Assembly (NCBI GenBank): GCA_016256075.1
Contig: SDVU01000380.1
Coordinates: 1-14,167, forward strand
Source of the DNA: Dictyocoela muelleri
Taxonomy: Eukaryota; Microsporidia
DNA length: 14,167 bases
Direction of reading: 5' to 3'
Part shown: positions 1-8,592 of the stretch, piece by piece
How the letters are laid out: each line of letters begins with the position of its first letter
How positions within the stretch are numbered: the stretch's first letter is position 1
Notes under the pieces: generated by a model
What the model saw: the letters and a program-made list of their open reading frames with translations, nothing else
What the model was told of the DNA's origin: nothing
Database searches by the model: none
Position numbers and translations under genes: made by a program

Positions 1-27
1 TCCATGGTTCGATTCTCGCTTGGGCCA
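1..27 (+). other. tRNA-like 3' fragment (degenerate, cut by window edge)
   Basis: The first bases carry a B-box/T-loop core (GGTTCGATTC) followed by TCGCT and a TGGGCCA end, which is the order seen at the 3' end of a tRNA. The two strands of the T stem do not pair, so this is not a convincing working tRNA. The core and the CTCGCT that follows resemble the tRNA-like head at 7963-8036 (GTTCGAATCCCGCT), so it may be the decayed tail of a tRNA or of a tRNA-derived repeat. The 5' half lies outside the window. Confidence 0.35.
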
Positions 28-64
28 TTTTATAAAAATTAAAAAAATGTCACTCGCATGGCGC

Positions 65-89
65 ATGTCGCGCGCTTGGCGCGCGACAT
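65..89. repeat. perfect GC-rich hairpin, 11-bp stem, 3-nt loop
   Basis: ATGTCGCGCGC and GCGCGCGACAT are exact reverse complements around a TTG loop. The stem is almost pure G/C in a region that is otherwise strongly AT-rich. It lies just before the 26-bp direct repeat and the foldback element. Its role is unknown. It could form a transcript hairpin, but there is no gene evident for it to terminate. Confidence 0.6.
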
Positions 90-114
90 AATATACCCCT
101 CTAGATAAGTTTGA
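89..114 (+). repeat. 26-bp perfect direct repeat, copy 1
   Basis: The segment beginning TAATATACCCCTCTAGATAA is repeated without a mismatch at 971-996. The two copies bracket the foldback element at 121-833, but the right copy lies about 140 bp beyond the element's right end, so this is not a simple target-site duplication. Confidence 0.8.
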
Positions 115-120
115 GACAAC

Positions 121-833
121 ACGAAAAAACGACAAAGTCGTTTTTTCGGTTTTTTTTGTCGTTTTTACCGACAAAACGACAAATTTTTTAATTATTAAAA
201 TTAAGGTAGCACGAGAACTTGCTTCGGTTGTGTTCTCGTAAACTCGCATCGAGCGCATCGCGAGCTCTGCGCGAGAACTCGCCTCTAGCGCTCTTCTGTC
301 GTAGCGCGAGAACTCACCACAAATTTTTTGATAAAAAATTATAGCAATGTCTTAGTTTTAACAAGAATATTCGATTCTAACGTTGTCTAGACAATATCTC
401 TTGATTTTTTTTTAAAAATAACCAATTATGTAAAAGTAAAAAATATAAAAAAATTATATTGTTTTATATAAATATTTTAGTATTAGTTTTTATATAAACT
501 TTAAGACCGTCTTATAGGAAAAAATGATGTTCAAAATATGTATATAAAACAATATAAATATTTTTATACTTTTTATATTTCTATATTTGGTAATTTTAAA
601 AATTTTATAGAGCTAGTGTATAGAAAACGTTAGAATCGAATATTATTGGTGAAACTAAGACATTGCTATAATTTTTATCAAGAAAAATTTTTGTAAGTTC
701 TCGCGCTAAGACAGAGCTGCGCTCGAGGTAAGTTCTCGTGAGACCTTATTTTTAATAATTAAAAAGTTTGTCGTTTTTTTTGTAAAAACGACAAAAAAAA
801 CCTAAAAAACGACTTTGTCGTTTTTTCGGTTTG
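121..833. mobile_element. foldback (long inverted-repeat) element, about 0.7 kb
   Basis: The left arm (about 121-500) and right arm (about 520-833) are imperfect reverse complements over most of their length. Shared landmarks in mirrored order are a small palindrome of GTCGTTTTTTCGG type at each tip, TTTTTAATTATTAAAA, an ACGAGAACTT block, AAAAATTATAGCAATGTCTT, and ATTCGATTCTAACGTT. The left arm is longer because it holds several extra GCGAGAACTCGC-type subrepeats between about 215 and 315. No transposase is encoded, so this is a non-autonomous foldback or MITE-like element. The superfamily cannot be named because no clear target-site duplication is visible. Confidence 0.75.
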
Positions 834-837
834 GGCT

Positions 838-973
838 TATTTTAAATGTGGTTTTATGGATCGGTAATTCCATTGATGAAATGGCAATCACAATAGATAA
901 AATTGTTGCGACAAAGCTGACTTGTTTGAAAATGCCGAGAAAAATACGTAACAATGTGGATTTCAAAGTCTAA
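838..973 (+). other. short coding-like stretch of about 45 codons, unrecognised
   Basis: An open frame reads through roughly 840-970 (LWIGNSIDEMAITIDKIV and onward) and stops at the start of the second copy of the 26-bp repeat. The codon use looks protein-like rather than like the surrounding low-complexity DNA, but I do not recognise a family. It may be the 3' remnant of a gene or mobile element cut by the foldback element. Confidence 0.2.
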
Positions 974-996
974 TATACCCCTCTAGATAAGTTTGA
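971..996 (+). repeat. 26-bp perfect direct repeat, copy 2
   Basis: This is identical to 89-114. After it the two contexts diverge at once (GACAACAC after copy 1, TGGAGATT after copy 2). Between here and about 1378 the sequence is AT-rich, with only short coding-like fragments and no feature I can name. Confidence 0.8.
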
Positions 997-1377
997 TGGA
1001 GATTTGGTTCTTTTTAAAAGATGTTTTTTTTACCTAAGATTAAAATAATCACGAATATCTAATAAAATGAATTCTCTTAAATTTTTGCGACTCTCTACAA
1101 TATTTTGCGAAAAATAGAAAAAAATTCAAGTAAATTACATGATGCCGCTGATTAAATAATTTACGCGAATGTAGGGAAACTGTATAATAGATCTTGATTA
1201 TATTTTTATGTCTTTAAGAAATTGATCGAAGAGGCCCTGGATATTAAAGATTTTAACTTTAATTATATTTTTTTTACATAAGGTGATTTTTACGCAAAAG
1301 GTGCTTTTTACACACGCCTTTTCTGAATTTGTGTCGTAAAAACTACCATCTACTGTAGTATCTCTCAAAACTAATTT

Positions 1378-1917
1378 TAATTTGCTATAAAGATTTTTGT
1401 TAATCTAGACCTTTATTTATCGCAGCAAAGAGGGAAACACGGAAGTAGACTAGAGTGTTATAAGCCTAAACGCGTCATAATATATCTAAATAGCACCGGT
1501 GATGATACAAAGGCTACTATTTGGGTATTAGAGGTAATCAATTTAACTTATAAGAATCAATCTTTAAATAAAAATGATAAATATCGACAAATAGATACAT
1601 TTGGGCGAGATTTGGAATCAAAAATAAGTGTGTGAGAATTAAATTTAAATATCTATCGCCCAAACCCGCTAGTTGCTCAAAATTTATGTTTATTTCATGA
1701 AGTCATGAACCATAGTGATGAGTTAATAAGTGGAAATGTCATCCATACTAATAATATCGAGGGCTCGGGACCATCTAGGCGTAAGTATGTGAAAAGACTA
1801 TGTTTAAAACAGGATAATGTTGACGACTGTATCTAGGATATAATTAAAAAAAGGTTTTTAATGAATAACTCGAGAGAGTTTTTTCCGAAATTTATAAAAA
1901 ATAAAAAATGATATTTA
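1378..1917 (+). pseudogene. unrecognised broken coding relic
   Basis: One forward frame reads as plausible, compositionally mixed protein for about 180 codons. It includes stretches such as LECYKPKRVIIYLN, GDDTKATIWVLEVINL and NLCLFHEVMNHSDELISGN, and closes near 1917. It is interrupted about twice, so it is not an intact gene. The text is clearly less Asn-rich and less AT-driven than spacer DNA, which is why I read it as former coding sequence. I recognise no domain. It could be a decayed member of a lineage-specific protein family or part of a mobile element. No start can be assigned. Confidence 0.4.
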
Positions 1918-2545
1918 AATTAGTGCTTTTATATTTTTATATTTTGTTTATATATTTTTTTATTTTTATTATTTTTTTTAAAAAATTGTAAAAATCAATT
2001 TAATTTTAGCTTAGGCACGTTTCGAAAGAAGACCCAACGAGATTTTAAAATAATTTATAAATTTAAAAAAAAAATTCATTTGTAATTATCTTATCTGGAA
2101 AAGGAAGAATGAATAAGAATATACCATTTTATACAAATTTTAAAATCGATAAAATCAAAATTCAGTAAGAGGCATTAAACCCGTTTATTTTGATAAAGGG
2201 TATATCAAATTTTATTATAAATTAGATTATATATTTATAATTTTAATCACAAATAAAAATGTGCAGCTTTTTTAATTTAAATTTTAATTTAAATCAACAT
2301 CTATGAGAATTCTTTTAATCAAAAAATTGTTAAAAATTATTGTAGGACCTTCAAAATAACCATCTTATTTATGATTTTTATTACAGAAATCAAATATTTT
2401 ATTATAAAAAATAAATTTAAAAAAAATATTATAATTAAGATTATTAATAAATAATATCTACCAAATAATTATTTTATATTTATATTGTTTATAAATATAA
2501 ATTCATTAATTTATTTTAAATATCAGTTGAACATCCAAGGCAATA
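1918..2545. other. AT-rich intergenic spacer downstream of the TBCD gene
   Basis: The stretch is nearly all A and T with many homopolymer runs. A short open segment around 2178-2274 (VYFDKGYIKFYYKLDYIF) is too short and AT-driven to support as a gene. It contains the 3' flank of the minus-strand gene. I see no RNA gene, repeat array or clear transposon end here. Confidence 0.5.
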
Positions 2546-5500
2546 TTAAAATCTTTCAAGGCTAATCAAAATTTTTTCAGCATATTTTTTGAGATTTTTA
2601 AATTCAAATTTATCAATAACCAATTGTATAGATTTTTTCAATAATGATAAATCGACATCAATAAGATTTAATTTTATAATTTCACATCCACAATCAGTCT
2701 TAATTATAGTATAAATCTTATCATTATTTTTAAAATCTTTAAAAATATTATCTTTAAAATCATCATTATTTTTGAAATCTTTATATTCATTATCTTTATT
2801 TTTAAAATCTTTATATTCATTATTTAATAAATATCTCCCACAATAACAATTACCAAGAATAATGTAAATACCAAAGACAAAGATAAAACACATTCGTTCG
2901 CTCATAAATAAACAATCATTATTGAAAATATCAATTGCTGATTTGTATAAATAATTTATATTTCTTAATATAACAGAAAATAACGATTGATCACTATTCA
3001 TGAGAGTGCTAAATATTCCGAATAAAAATTCTTTCTTCAATTCGTAATTAAGAAAATTGATATTTCTAATCCCTTTTACAAAAATTGAAGTTATAATATC
3101 ATTACTTGAGATTATTCTTTTAATAAAAATGCAAACTTTTATTAATTGATTGTAATTAGGAATTGTATTTATCACAGGATTGTTTTTCAGTTGTCGGACG
3201 ATATTTTTAAAATCATCATCATTTAAATCATATTTGTTGTTATCATCATCAACATTTAAATCATATTTGTTGTTATCATCATTAACATTAAAATCATATT
3301 TACTATTATCATCATTATTAAAATCATTATTAACAGTGTTAAAATTATTATTAACAGTGTTAAAATAATTATGATTATTATCATTTTTACTTTTATTTTG
3401 TAAATAATTTTCATAAACATCTTCAACACTTCTCAAAAAATTGGAAAATTTCTTAAAATCAGTAAAAAAAATTTCATCATCATTAATCTCATAATTATTA
3501 AAATTTGTAAAAATAAAAATAATATCGTCTCTTATTCTTTTACTCTTATCAAAAAAATATCTTAATAAATATTTAGGAAGCAATGAATGCATTTTTTCAA
3601 TTAACAATAAAAGACACTCTCTTCGTGTTTCAGAACCAATGTCGCCATTAAAAGAAACTCGATAATCTTCAAGACCGGGTAATAATTCATTGTAATAAAT
3701 CTTTTTTAAAGCTTTGTAAGAAGACGGAAGATTTACTTTTTTATTTATTTTGTCAAGAATTAAAGATTTTATTTCAGGGTTATATTTACAAGGGCTGGTT
3801 TTATCATCATTATTAAATTTATCATAATATTTATAGTTATCATACTTATTATCATTATTATTATATTTATCATTATTAAATTTATCATTATTAAAGTTAT
3901 AATCACCATAGTTAAATAAATTTGATAACAATAAGGCTTCTGAATATCGTCTTTTTAATAAATTGATCAAAATTTGTATCCCCTTTCTATTTCTAGGTTG
4001 ATAATATTTTTTAAAGAAAAAATAAAATTTACCTGAATTTAAATTTTTTAAGAGAAAATTTTTTATATTTTCAAGTATTATAGAATTTTCAGGTGTTAAA
4101 AGCGATTCATTCATTTCAATATTAGTAGAATTATTAATTTTATTATTGATATCATTAACTTTATTGTTATTAACTTTAATGTCATTGATTTCATTACTTT
4201 CTTTGATATCAATAAATTTATTATTAGAATTATTATTTTCTTTAAATTCATTAACTTTAATATCATTTTCATTTCTATTAATATAATTACTGTTAAAAAT
4301 AAAATCAATTAATAAAATATATTCTTTACAAATAAAATTAATTCTTTTGTCCGAGAATATTTCTTTTGAAAATTCAATATTTCGTATTTTTTCTAAAAGT
4401 TCAATTTTATGCAGAATTGAAATCCGATTGAATAAATAAATTGTTGCATAAATTTTCATCGCATTTAAATTTTTATCGTTGATTAACTTGACGATTATGT
4501 TTTTTATCAAAAAATTATTATTAATGTTATCAATATTATTAATGTTATCAATATTATTAATGTTATCAATATTAATTTTATTAATGTTATTATCATTTTT
4601 AATTTTATCAATATTAATTTTATTATTGTCAATTTTATTATTGTCAATTTCAACATTATATTCATCATCATTTTTACCTATATTTGATATTTTCTGTTCA
4701 CTGATAAACTTTAGAACACGTCTCTGAAGATCAAAATCATAATGATCAATTTTAGATTTTAAATTTTTATAAAAATAATTTTCAATTTCTAAATATTCTT
4801 TGAAATTAAAAAAATTTTTAATTTTGAGAATTAAATCGGGATTGGGATATCGTATGTTTTGAAGATTAAAAATTTCTAAAAGAAAATTAAAATTGGGATT
4901 TCTTCCAGCAAATTCAGTTATTAAAGTAGATGCTGCTCTTCTACAATTTAAATTTGTATCTAAAAGAGCAGTTGTTAGGATCCATTTGATTTTTATTGTG
5001 AAATTCTTTTTTATCATTACGTATAAAAGAAATAAAACTGATTCTCTTACTCTGATTGAATGTCTGTTTTCTTGAATATCATACGATAGCATTTTTTCAA
5101 TGTAATTATTGAGTTTGTTGATTATTATTTGTGATTTATTTATATGATTATTAATAAAGTTGTTGGTATTAATATTGTTATTTAAATCATTATTATTTAA
5201 ATCATTATTAAAATCATTATTAAAATCATTATTAAAATCATTATTTAAATCATTATTAAAATCATTATTATTAAAATCATTATTAAAATCATTATTAAAA
5301 TCATTATTAAAATCATTATTATTGATTTTAAATTGACCATTTAAAATTAAAATAGATATCAATAAATTGGTATTGACCCACAAATTCTCTTGAAAAATAT
5401 TTCTATCATAATTATTCATCAGATGAGTTATAAAATCATCAACATCTAAACCAACTAGTGCTGTTGAGATCATTCTACAAATCTCAAATGCATTAATTAA

Positions 5501-6136
5501 ATTATTTTCTTTTAATTCGTTATAAATTTTGTTGAATATTTCGTTTTGTTGATCTCTGTAATGTTTTAGTTGTAAAATTGCTATTTTTATTTTTAATGAT
5601 TTGAATGAAGAGAAGTCTAAATCTAATGGGAGTAATAAGCCTAGGTGTGATAAATACAGTTTGTATTTTAATTGTGTTTCTTCTTTAGTGAAGGATGTTA
5701 GTTGTTTTTTATAGTCATTATAAATGAAATTATTTTTATTAAAATTATTGTTATTATAATTATTGTTAATAGAATTATTGTTATAAAAATTATTATTAAT
5801 ATAATTATTATTAATATAATTATTAATATAATTATCAGAATTATTATTATTATCAAAATCATTATTATTAGAATTATTATTACTGATAATCTCATTGTAG
5901 TCTAATGTAGCAATTGATTTAATCAGCAATTCATCATCTGTTTCTTCAATACGTTGATACAAAAGTTGATAAACATAATTATAATCATCGGATGATAAAA
6001 GTGATTTGATTCTGAATGGTAGTTTTAAAAGAAGATATAGTTTGTTGAATGTTTCAGGTGATTCAATTGTTTTTAGCTCTTTTATAACTCTTTTTAGGTC
6101 ATTTATTGATGTTTGACGTGTGTGATAGGTTGTCAT
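2546..6136 (-). CDS. tubulin-folding cofactor D (TBCD/Cin1) homologue with Asn-rich inserts
   Basis: The intact frame of 1196 codons encodes an ARM/HEAT-type protein. Cofactor D captures beta-tubulin and forms the supercomplex with cofactors C and E that assembles alpha/beta-tubulin heterodimers in the cytosol. Two blocks carry the call: residues 391-413, LLDTNLNCRRAASTLITEF and AGRN, which match the TBCD signature 'fDrEvNCRRAAsAaFqEnvGR'; and 821-839, GLEDYRVSFNGDIGSETRR, which matches the C-terminal 'GL.DYttD.RGDVGSWVR'. Residues 362-377 (RVRESVLFLLYVMIKK) fit the helix before the first block. Low-complexity Asn/Asp-rich inserts lie at about 86-138, 271-333, 484-540, 620-675, 743-778, 912-975 and 1105-1140. 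Without them the core is about 800-850 residues, shorter than the roughly 1200 of animal TBCD. The start is the first ATG, directly after an AAACCCAC motif. There is no intron and no adjoining host gene. The family call rests on motif recall, not a search. Confidence 0.8.
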   Translation of the reverse strand: MTTYHTRQTSINDLKRVIKELKTIESPETFNKLYLLLKLPFRIKSLLSSDDYNYVYQLLYQRIEETDDELLIKSIATLDYNEIISNNNSNNNDFDNNNNSDNYINNYINNNYINNNFYNNNSINNNYNNNNFNKNNFIYNDYKKQLTSFTKEETQLKYKLYLSHLGLLLPLDLDFSSFKSLKIKIAILQLKHYRDQQNEIFNKIYNELKENNLINAFEICRMISTALVGLDVDDFITHLMNNYDRNIFQENLWVNTNLLISILILNGQFKINNNDFNNDFNNDFNNDFNNNDFNNDLNNDFNNDFNNDFNNDLNNNDLNNNINTNNFINNHINKSQIIINKLNNYIEKMLSYDIQENRHSIRVRESVLFLLYVMIKKNFTIKIKWILTTALLDTNLNCRRAASTLITEFAGRNPNFNFLLEIFNLQNIRYPNPDLILKIKNFFNFKEYLEIENYFYKNLKSKIDHYDFDLQRRVLKFISEQKISNIGKNDDEYNVEIDNNKIDNNKINIDKIKNDNNINKINIDNINNIDNINNIDNINNNFLIKNIIVKLINDKNLNAMKIYATIYLFNRISILHKIELLEKIRNIEFSKEIFSDKRINFICKEYILLIDFIFNSNYINRNENDIKVNEFKENNNSNNKFIDIKESNEINDIKVNNNKVNDINNKINNSTNIEMNESLLTPENSIILENIKNFLLKNLNSGKFYFFFKKYYQPRNRKGIQILINLLKRRYSEALLLSNLFNYGDYNFNNDKFNNDKYNNNDNKYDNYKYYDKFNNDDKTSPCKYNPEIKSLILDKINKKVNLPSSYKALKKIYYNELLPGLEDYRVSFNGDIGSETRRECLLLLIEKMHSLLPKYLLRYFFDKSKRIRDDIIFIFTNFNNYEINDDEIFFTDFKKFSNFLRSVEDVYENYLQNKSKNDNNHNYFNTVNNNFNTVNNDFNNDDNSKYDFNVNDDNNKYDLNVDDDNNKYDLNDDDFKNIVRQLKNNPVINTIPNYNQLIKVCIFIKRIISSNDIITSIFVKGIRNINFLNYELKKEFLFGIFSTLMNSDQSLFSVILRNINYLYKSAIDIFNNDCLFMSERMCFIFVFGIYIILGNCYCGRYLLNNEYKDFKNKDNEYKDFKNNDDFKDNIFKDFKNNDKIYTIIKTDCGCEIIKLNLIDVDLSLLKKSIQLVIDKFEFKNLKKYAEKILISLERF
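3212..3403 (-). repeat. in-frame repeat encoding NKYDLNVDDDN units
   Basis: Within the TBCD gene, residues about 912-975 are built from two repeat types: FNTVNN (two copies) and (N/S)KYD(F/L)N(V/D)(N/D)DD (three copies). The DNA units are multiples of three. This is a separate insert from the FNND array and sits between the GDIGSETRR block and the C-terminal helical region. Confidence 0.75.
5147..5326 (-). repeat. in-frame minisatellite encoding (F/L-N-N-D)n
   Basis: A tandem array of a 12-bp unit (AAATCATTATTA type on the plus strand) inside the TBCD gene encodes FNND/LNND repeats, residues about 271-330. The unit length is a multiple of three and the frame is kept. It falls between the conserved helices before and after it, so it is an exposed-loop insert rather than part of the fold. 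Confidence 0.8.
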
Positions 6137-6145
6137 GTGGGTTTA
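6137..6145 (-). promoter_or_regulatory. CCC motif immediately upstream of the TBCD ATG
   Basis: On the minus strand the start reads TAAACCCACATG. A C triplet within a few bases of the ATG has been described as a start-proximal signal in several microsporidia, where 5' leaders are very short. This supports the chosen start and the microsporidian assignment. A single instance proves little. Confidence 0.45.
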
Positions 6146-6395
6146 TGCATAATTTTAATTTTTATTGTATAAATTTGAAATGATATTGGGATTTACAAGG
6201 ATTTAATTTTAAAAATATGGGGGTTTTCGATCAAAAGTAAAACTTTTGCAATACAGGGTTTTGCAGAGTTATAGACACGTTTTTGCCGAGTTATAGACAC
6301 ATTTTTGCAAAGTTATAGACACATTTTTGCAAAATTTACACACTTTGCCAAAGTTATAGATGATCCGTGAAGATTCACAACGATAAATTATTTTT

Positions 6396-6616
6396 AAACC
6401 CTATTTTTAACCCTATTTTTAACCCTATTTTTAACTTTTATTTCTAACCCCTATTTTCTAACCCTTATTTTTTATCATTATTTTCTAAATATTATTTTTT
6501 AACTCTTATTTTTTAACCAATATTTTTTAACCCTTATTTTTTACTCCTTATTTTATAGATCTTATTTTTTACCCTTATTTTTTACCCCTTATTTTTACCC
6601 CTTATTTTTAACCCTC
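6396..6616 (+). repeat. 13-14 bp minisatellite, left arm (TTTTTTAACCCTTA)n
   Basis: About sixteen degenerate units of the form TTATTTTTTAACCC run head to tail. It is the reverse complement of the array at 6637-7200 and forms the inner part of the left foldback arm. Confidence 0.8.
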
Positions 6617-6636
6617 TTATATCATTATATTACATC

Positions 6637-7200
6637 AAAGGTTAAAAAAATAAGAATTAAGCAGGTGAAAAAAATAATGGTAAAAAGGGTTTAAAAATAA
6701 GGATTTAAAAATAAGGGTTTAGAAATAAGGGTTTAGAAATAAGGGTTAGAAAATAATGCTTATAAAATAATGGTTAAAAAATAATGGCTAAAAAATAAGA
6801 GTTATAAAAAGAGCTAGAGAATAAGGGTTAAAAAATTATGGTTAAAAAAATGGTTGAAAATAATGGTTAAAAAATACAGGTTAAAAAATATGAGTTAAAA
6901 ATATGGGTTAAAAAAATAAGAGCTAGAGATTAAGGGTTAAAAAATAATGGTTAAAAATAAGAGATAAATAATAATGGTTAAAAAATATGTGTTAAAGAAT
7001 ATAGGTTAAAAAATATGAGTTAAAAAATATGGGTTAAAAAAAAGAGTAAAAATAAGGGTTAAAAAATACGAGTTAAAAAATACGGGTTAAAAAATATGGA
7101 ATACAAATAAAGGCTAAAAATAGGCTTAAAAAAATAAGAGTTAGAAAATAAAAGTTTGAAATAGGGGTTAAAAGGGGGTTAAAAATGTTGAAAATAAGTG
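6637..7200 (+). repeat. 13-14 bp minisatellite, right arm (AGGGTTAAAAAATA)n
   Basis: A longer degenerate array of about forty units, with GGGTTAAAAAATAAT and variants in which GGG becomes TGG, GAG or AGG. It is the same unit as the left arm on the opposite strand, about 2.5 times as long, so one arm has expanded or the other has shrunk. Confidence 0.8.
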
Positions 7201-7539
7201 TTGAAAATTGGAGTTAAAAAAATAATTAATTGATGTGAATTTTCGCGGATAATCTATAAATTTGGCAAAATGTATATATAACGCTATAGAAATGTGACTA
7301 TAAGTCTCAAGAAATATGTATATAAGTCTGAAAGAAACGGGTCTATACGTCTCAAATAAATAGGCGTATAACTTTTAAAAAATGAAATTATAAGTTGGAA
7401 AAATGGGTCTATAAGTTTTAAAAAATGCTCTATAAGTATAAAAAATGCATCTATAACTATAAAAAACCCTGTATTTCCCGGACAAAATTGTTTTAAAATT
7501 TTACACATGTATATTTTTTATGCTTTATTTTTTAAAAAA

Positions 7540-7541
<2 letters not shown>

Positions 7542-7580
<39 letters not shown>
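7542..7580. repeat. (TA)n microsatellite
   Basis: A run of about 19 TA dinucleotides. On the minus strand it directly follows the GC-richer block at 7581-7735 and may be the simple-repeat tail of the SINE-like element. Confidence 0.9.
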
Positions 7581-7582
<2 letters not shown>

Positions 7583-8036
7583 CATGTTGACAACATCCAT
7601 AGCTGCCAACCCGGAGAGCTGTCTCCTACCTTAGATCTGCGACCTTTGGTTCTAGGTTTTCCAATAATACACCACTTCCCAAGCTACCCAGAAGCCCAGC
7701 TGTATATGCGATTTTCGTTTTATCAATGACTCAGCAAGATACAGGTAATTAGTGTATTTTCATGAATTTATATTTTTCACTACTTTTTTTTTGCTAAGAT
7801 GCGTCGCCGCACTCATCCCCGCACCTAAGAGAGCCACATCTGCTTCATTTTCATACTAGACCAAGTCTTGATCAGCTATAGAACACAAGAACAACTGTAT
7901 ATTATACTATAATTATATAGTTATGACCGCTTAATGTCATTCCCTCACTATTTATTAAAGAGTGACATCAGCGGGATTCGAACAACGATACTTAAATTTT
8001 ACATTCAAGAGTGTTAACCACTGGCTATTTGGCCCC
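7542..8036 (-). mobile_element. tRNA-derived SINE-like element with (TA)n tail
   Basis: The minus strand begins GGGGCCAAATAGCCAGTGG, a tRNA-like 5' part with a nearly complete A box (TAGCCAGTGG, 8018-8027, one base short), then a weak anticodon-like stem, then a B box TGTTCGAATCC (7974-7984). The T stem and acceptor stem do not pair, so it is not a working tRNA. After the head come about 380 bases that include unusually GC-rich blocks (CTCTTAGGTGCGGGGATGAG near 7810-7840; GCAGCTATGGATGTTGTC near 7590-7610) and then the (TA)n run. Head, body and simple tail are the parts of a SINE. The 3' limit is inferred, and the body could hold two unrelated repeats. No target duplication was found. Confidence 0.5.
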
Positions 8037-8592
8037 TAAAATATTCTTATCAATTTATTATAAACACAAATATATGTAAGGTACTTAATGAAAATAGTTA
8101 AACATAATTTTTAGAAAAAACTTTAAATGTAGTTTAAATGATTATTTAACACTATTTACAACATTTTTAAGCGGCCAATCATAATTGTCATCCGGTCAAT
8201 ATTGAGTACAGCAACTGTGAACTTAAAATCGAATCCATTATATGTAAAAAAAAATGAATTAAAAGAAAAAATAATATAAGTTTGTCGTTTCATTGATCTG
8301 TAAATATGTAGAAACCTAGCATTAAGTTTAAAAATCATTTTATTTGGGGCATTAAAGCAAAAAGGGATATACGAAATGTTAAATATCATTGTCCTGTTTT
8401 TATTTTAAATTTTTTTTAAAAATAACACACAAAAAATTGGGTTCACTATCCATAGGGGGCGATAGCATTTCGTAAAGAAGAACTCTAGAAAAAATGTTTT
8501 CATATTTAACCATCCCATGATTTGTTGAAATATGTAAAGTACTTTTAATCTCGCAGAACTTCTTACGTGATATACAAAAACTTCAATATTAT
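8037..8592. other. AT-rich spacer, nothing recognised
   Basis: I found no convincing gene, RNA or repeat. An open frame of 77 codons on the minus strand at 8156-8389 has no motif I recognise and looks like chance. This stretch separates the SINE-like element from the left end of the hAT element. Confidence 0.5.

Larger units (their letters stand above)
6252..7472. mobile_element. foldback element made of mirrored tandem repeats, 1.2 kb
   Basis: Both ends begin TACAGGGTTTT (6252 on the plus strand, 7472 on the minus strand). Each arm then holds a run of about 20-22 bp units containing AGTTATAGACACATTTTTGCA, about four units at left and ten or more at right. Next comes a non-repetitive block conserved in both arms (6353-6400 and 7215-7270; TTTGCCAAAGTTATAGATGA at left). 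The inner part is a 13-14 bp minisatellite of TTTTTTAACCCTTA type. The arms meet around 6617-6645. The mirrored order shows one inverted-repeat element, like Drosophila Foldback elements, rather than independent satellites. No protein is encoded and no clear target duplication is visible. Confidence 0.75.

Noticed and set aside
3180-3368. Plus-strand open frame opposite the TBCD gene
   Set aside because: It is the antisense of the in-frame NKYD/FNTVNN repeat and is made only of Ser/Leu/Lys repeats. The same holds for the open frames at 4479-4727, 4893-5075 and 5702-5905, and for the same-strand shadows at 4111-4308 and 5698-5895.
6396-7200. Telomere-like repeats (AACCCT / AGGGTT motifs)
   Set aside because: The real unit is 13-14 bp with a long A/T run, it occurs in both orientations inside one inverted-repeat element, and it is far from a chromosome end in this window.
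7284-7508. 74-codon open frame on the minus strand
   Set aside because: It is a translation of the about 21-bp subrepeats in the right foldback arm (repeated LIDPFF-type text) and has no independent support.
7520-7729. 69-codon open frame on the plus strand
   Set aside because: It runs through the (TA)n microsatellite (IYIYIY) and antisense of the SINE-like body.
7963-8036. Functional tRNA gene on the minus strand
   Set aside because: A and B boxes are visible, but the T stem and acceptor stem do not pair and position 33 of the anticodon-like loop is not T.
8156-8389. 77-codon open frame on the minus strand
   Set aside because: There is no recognisable motif, no start context and a composition expected of AT-rich DNA, so it is treated as chance.
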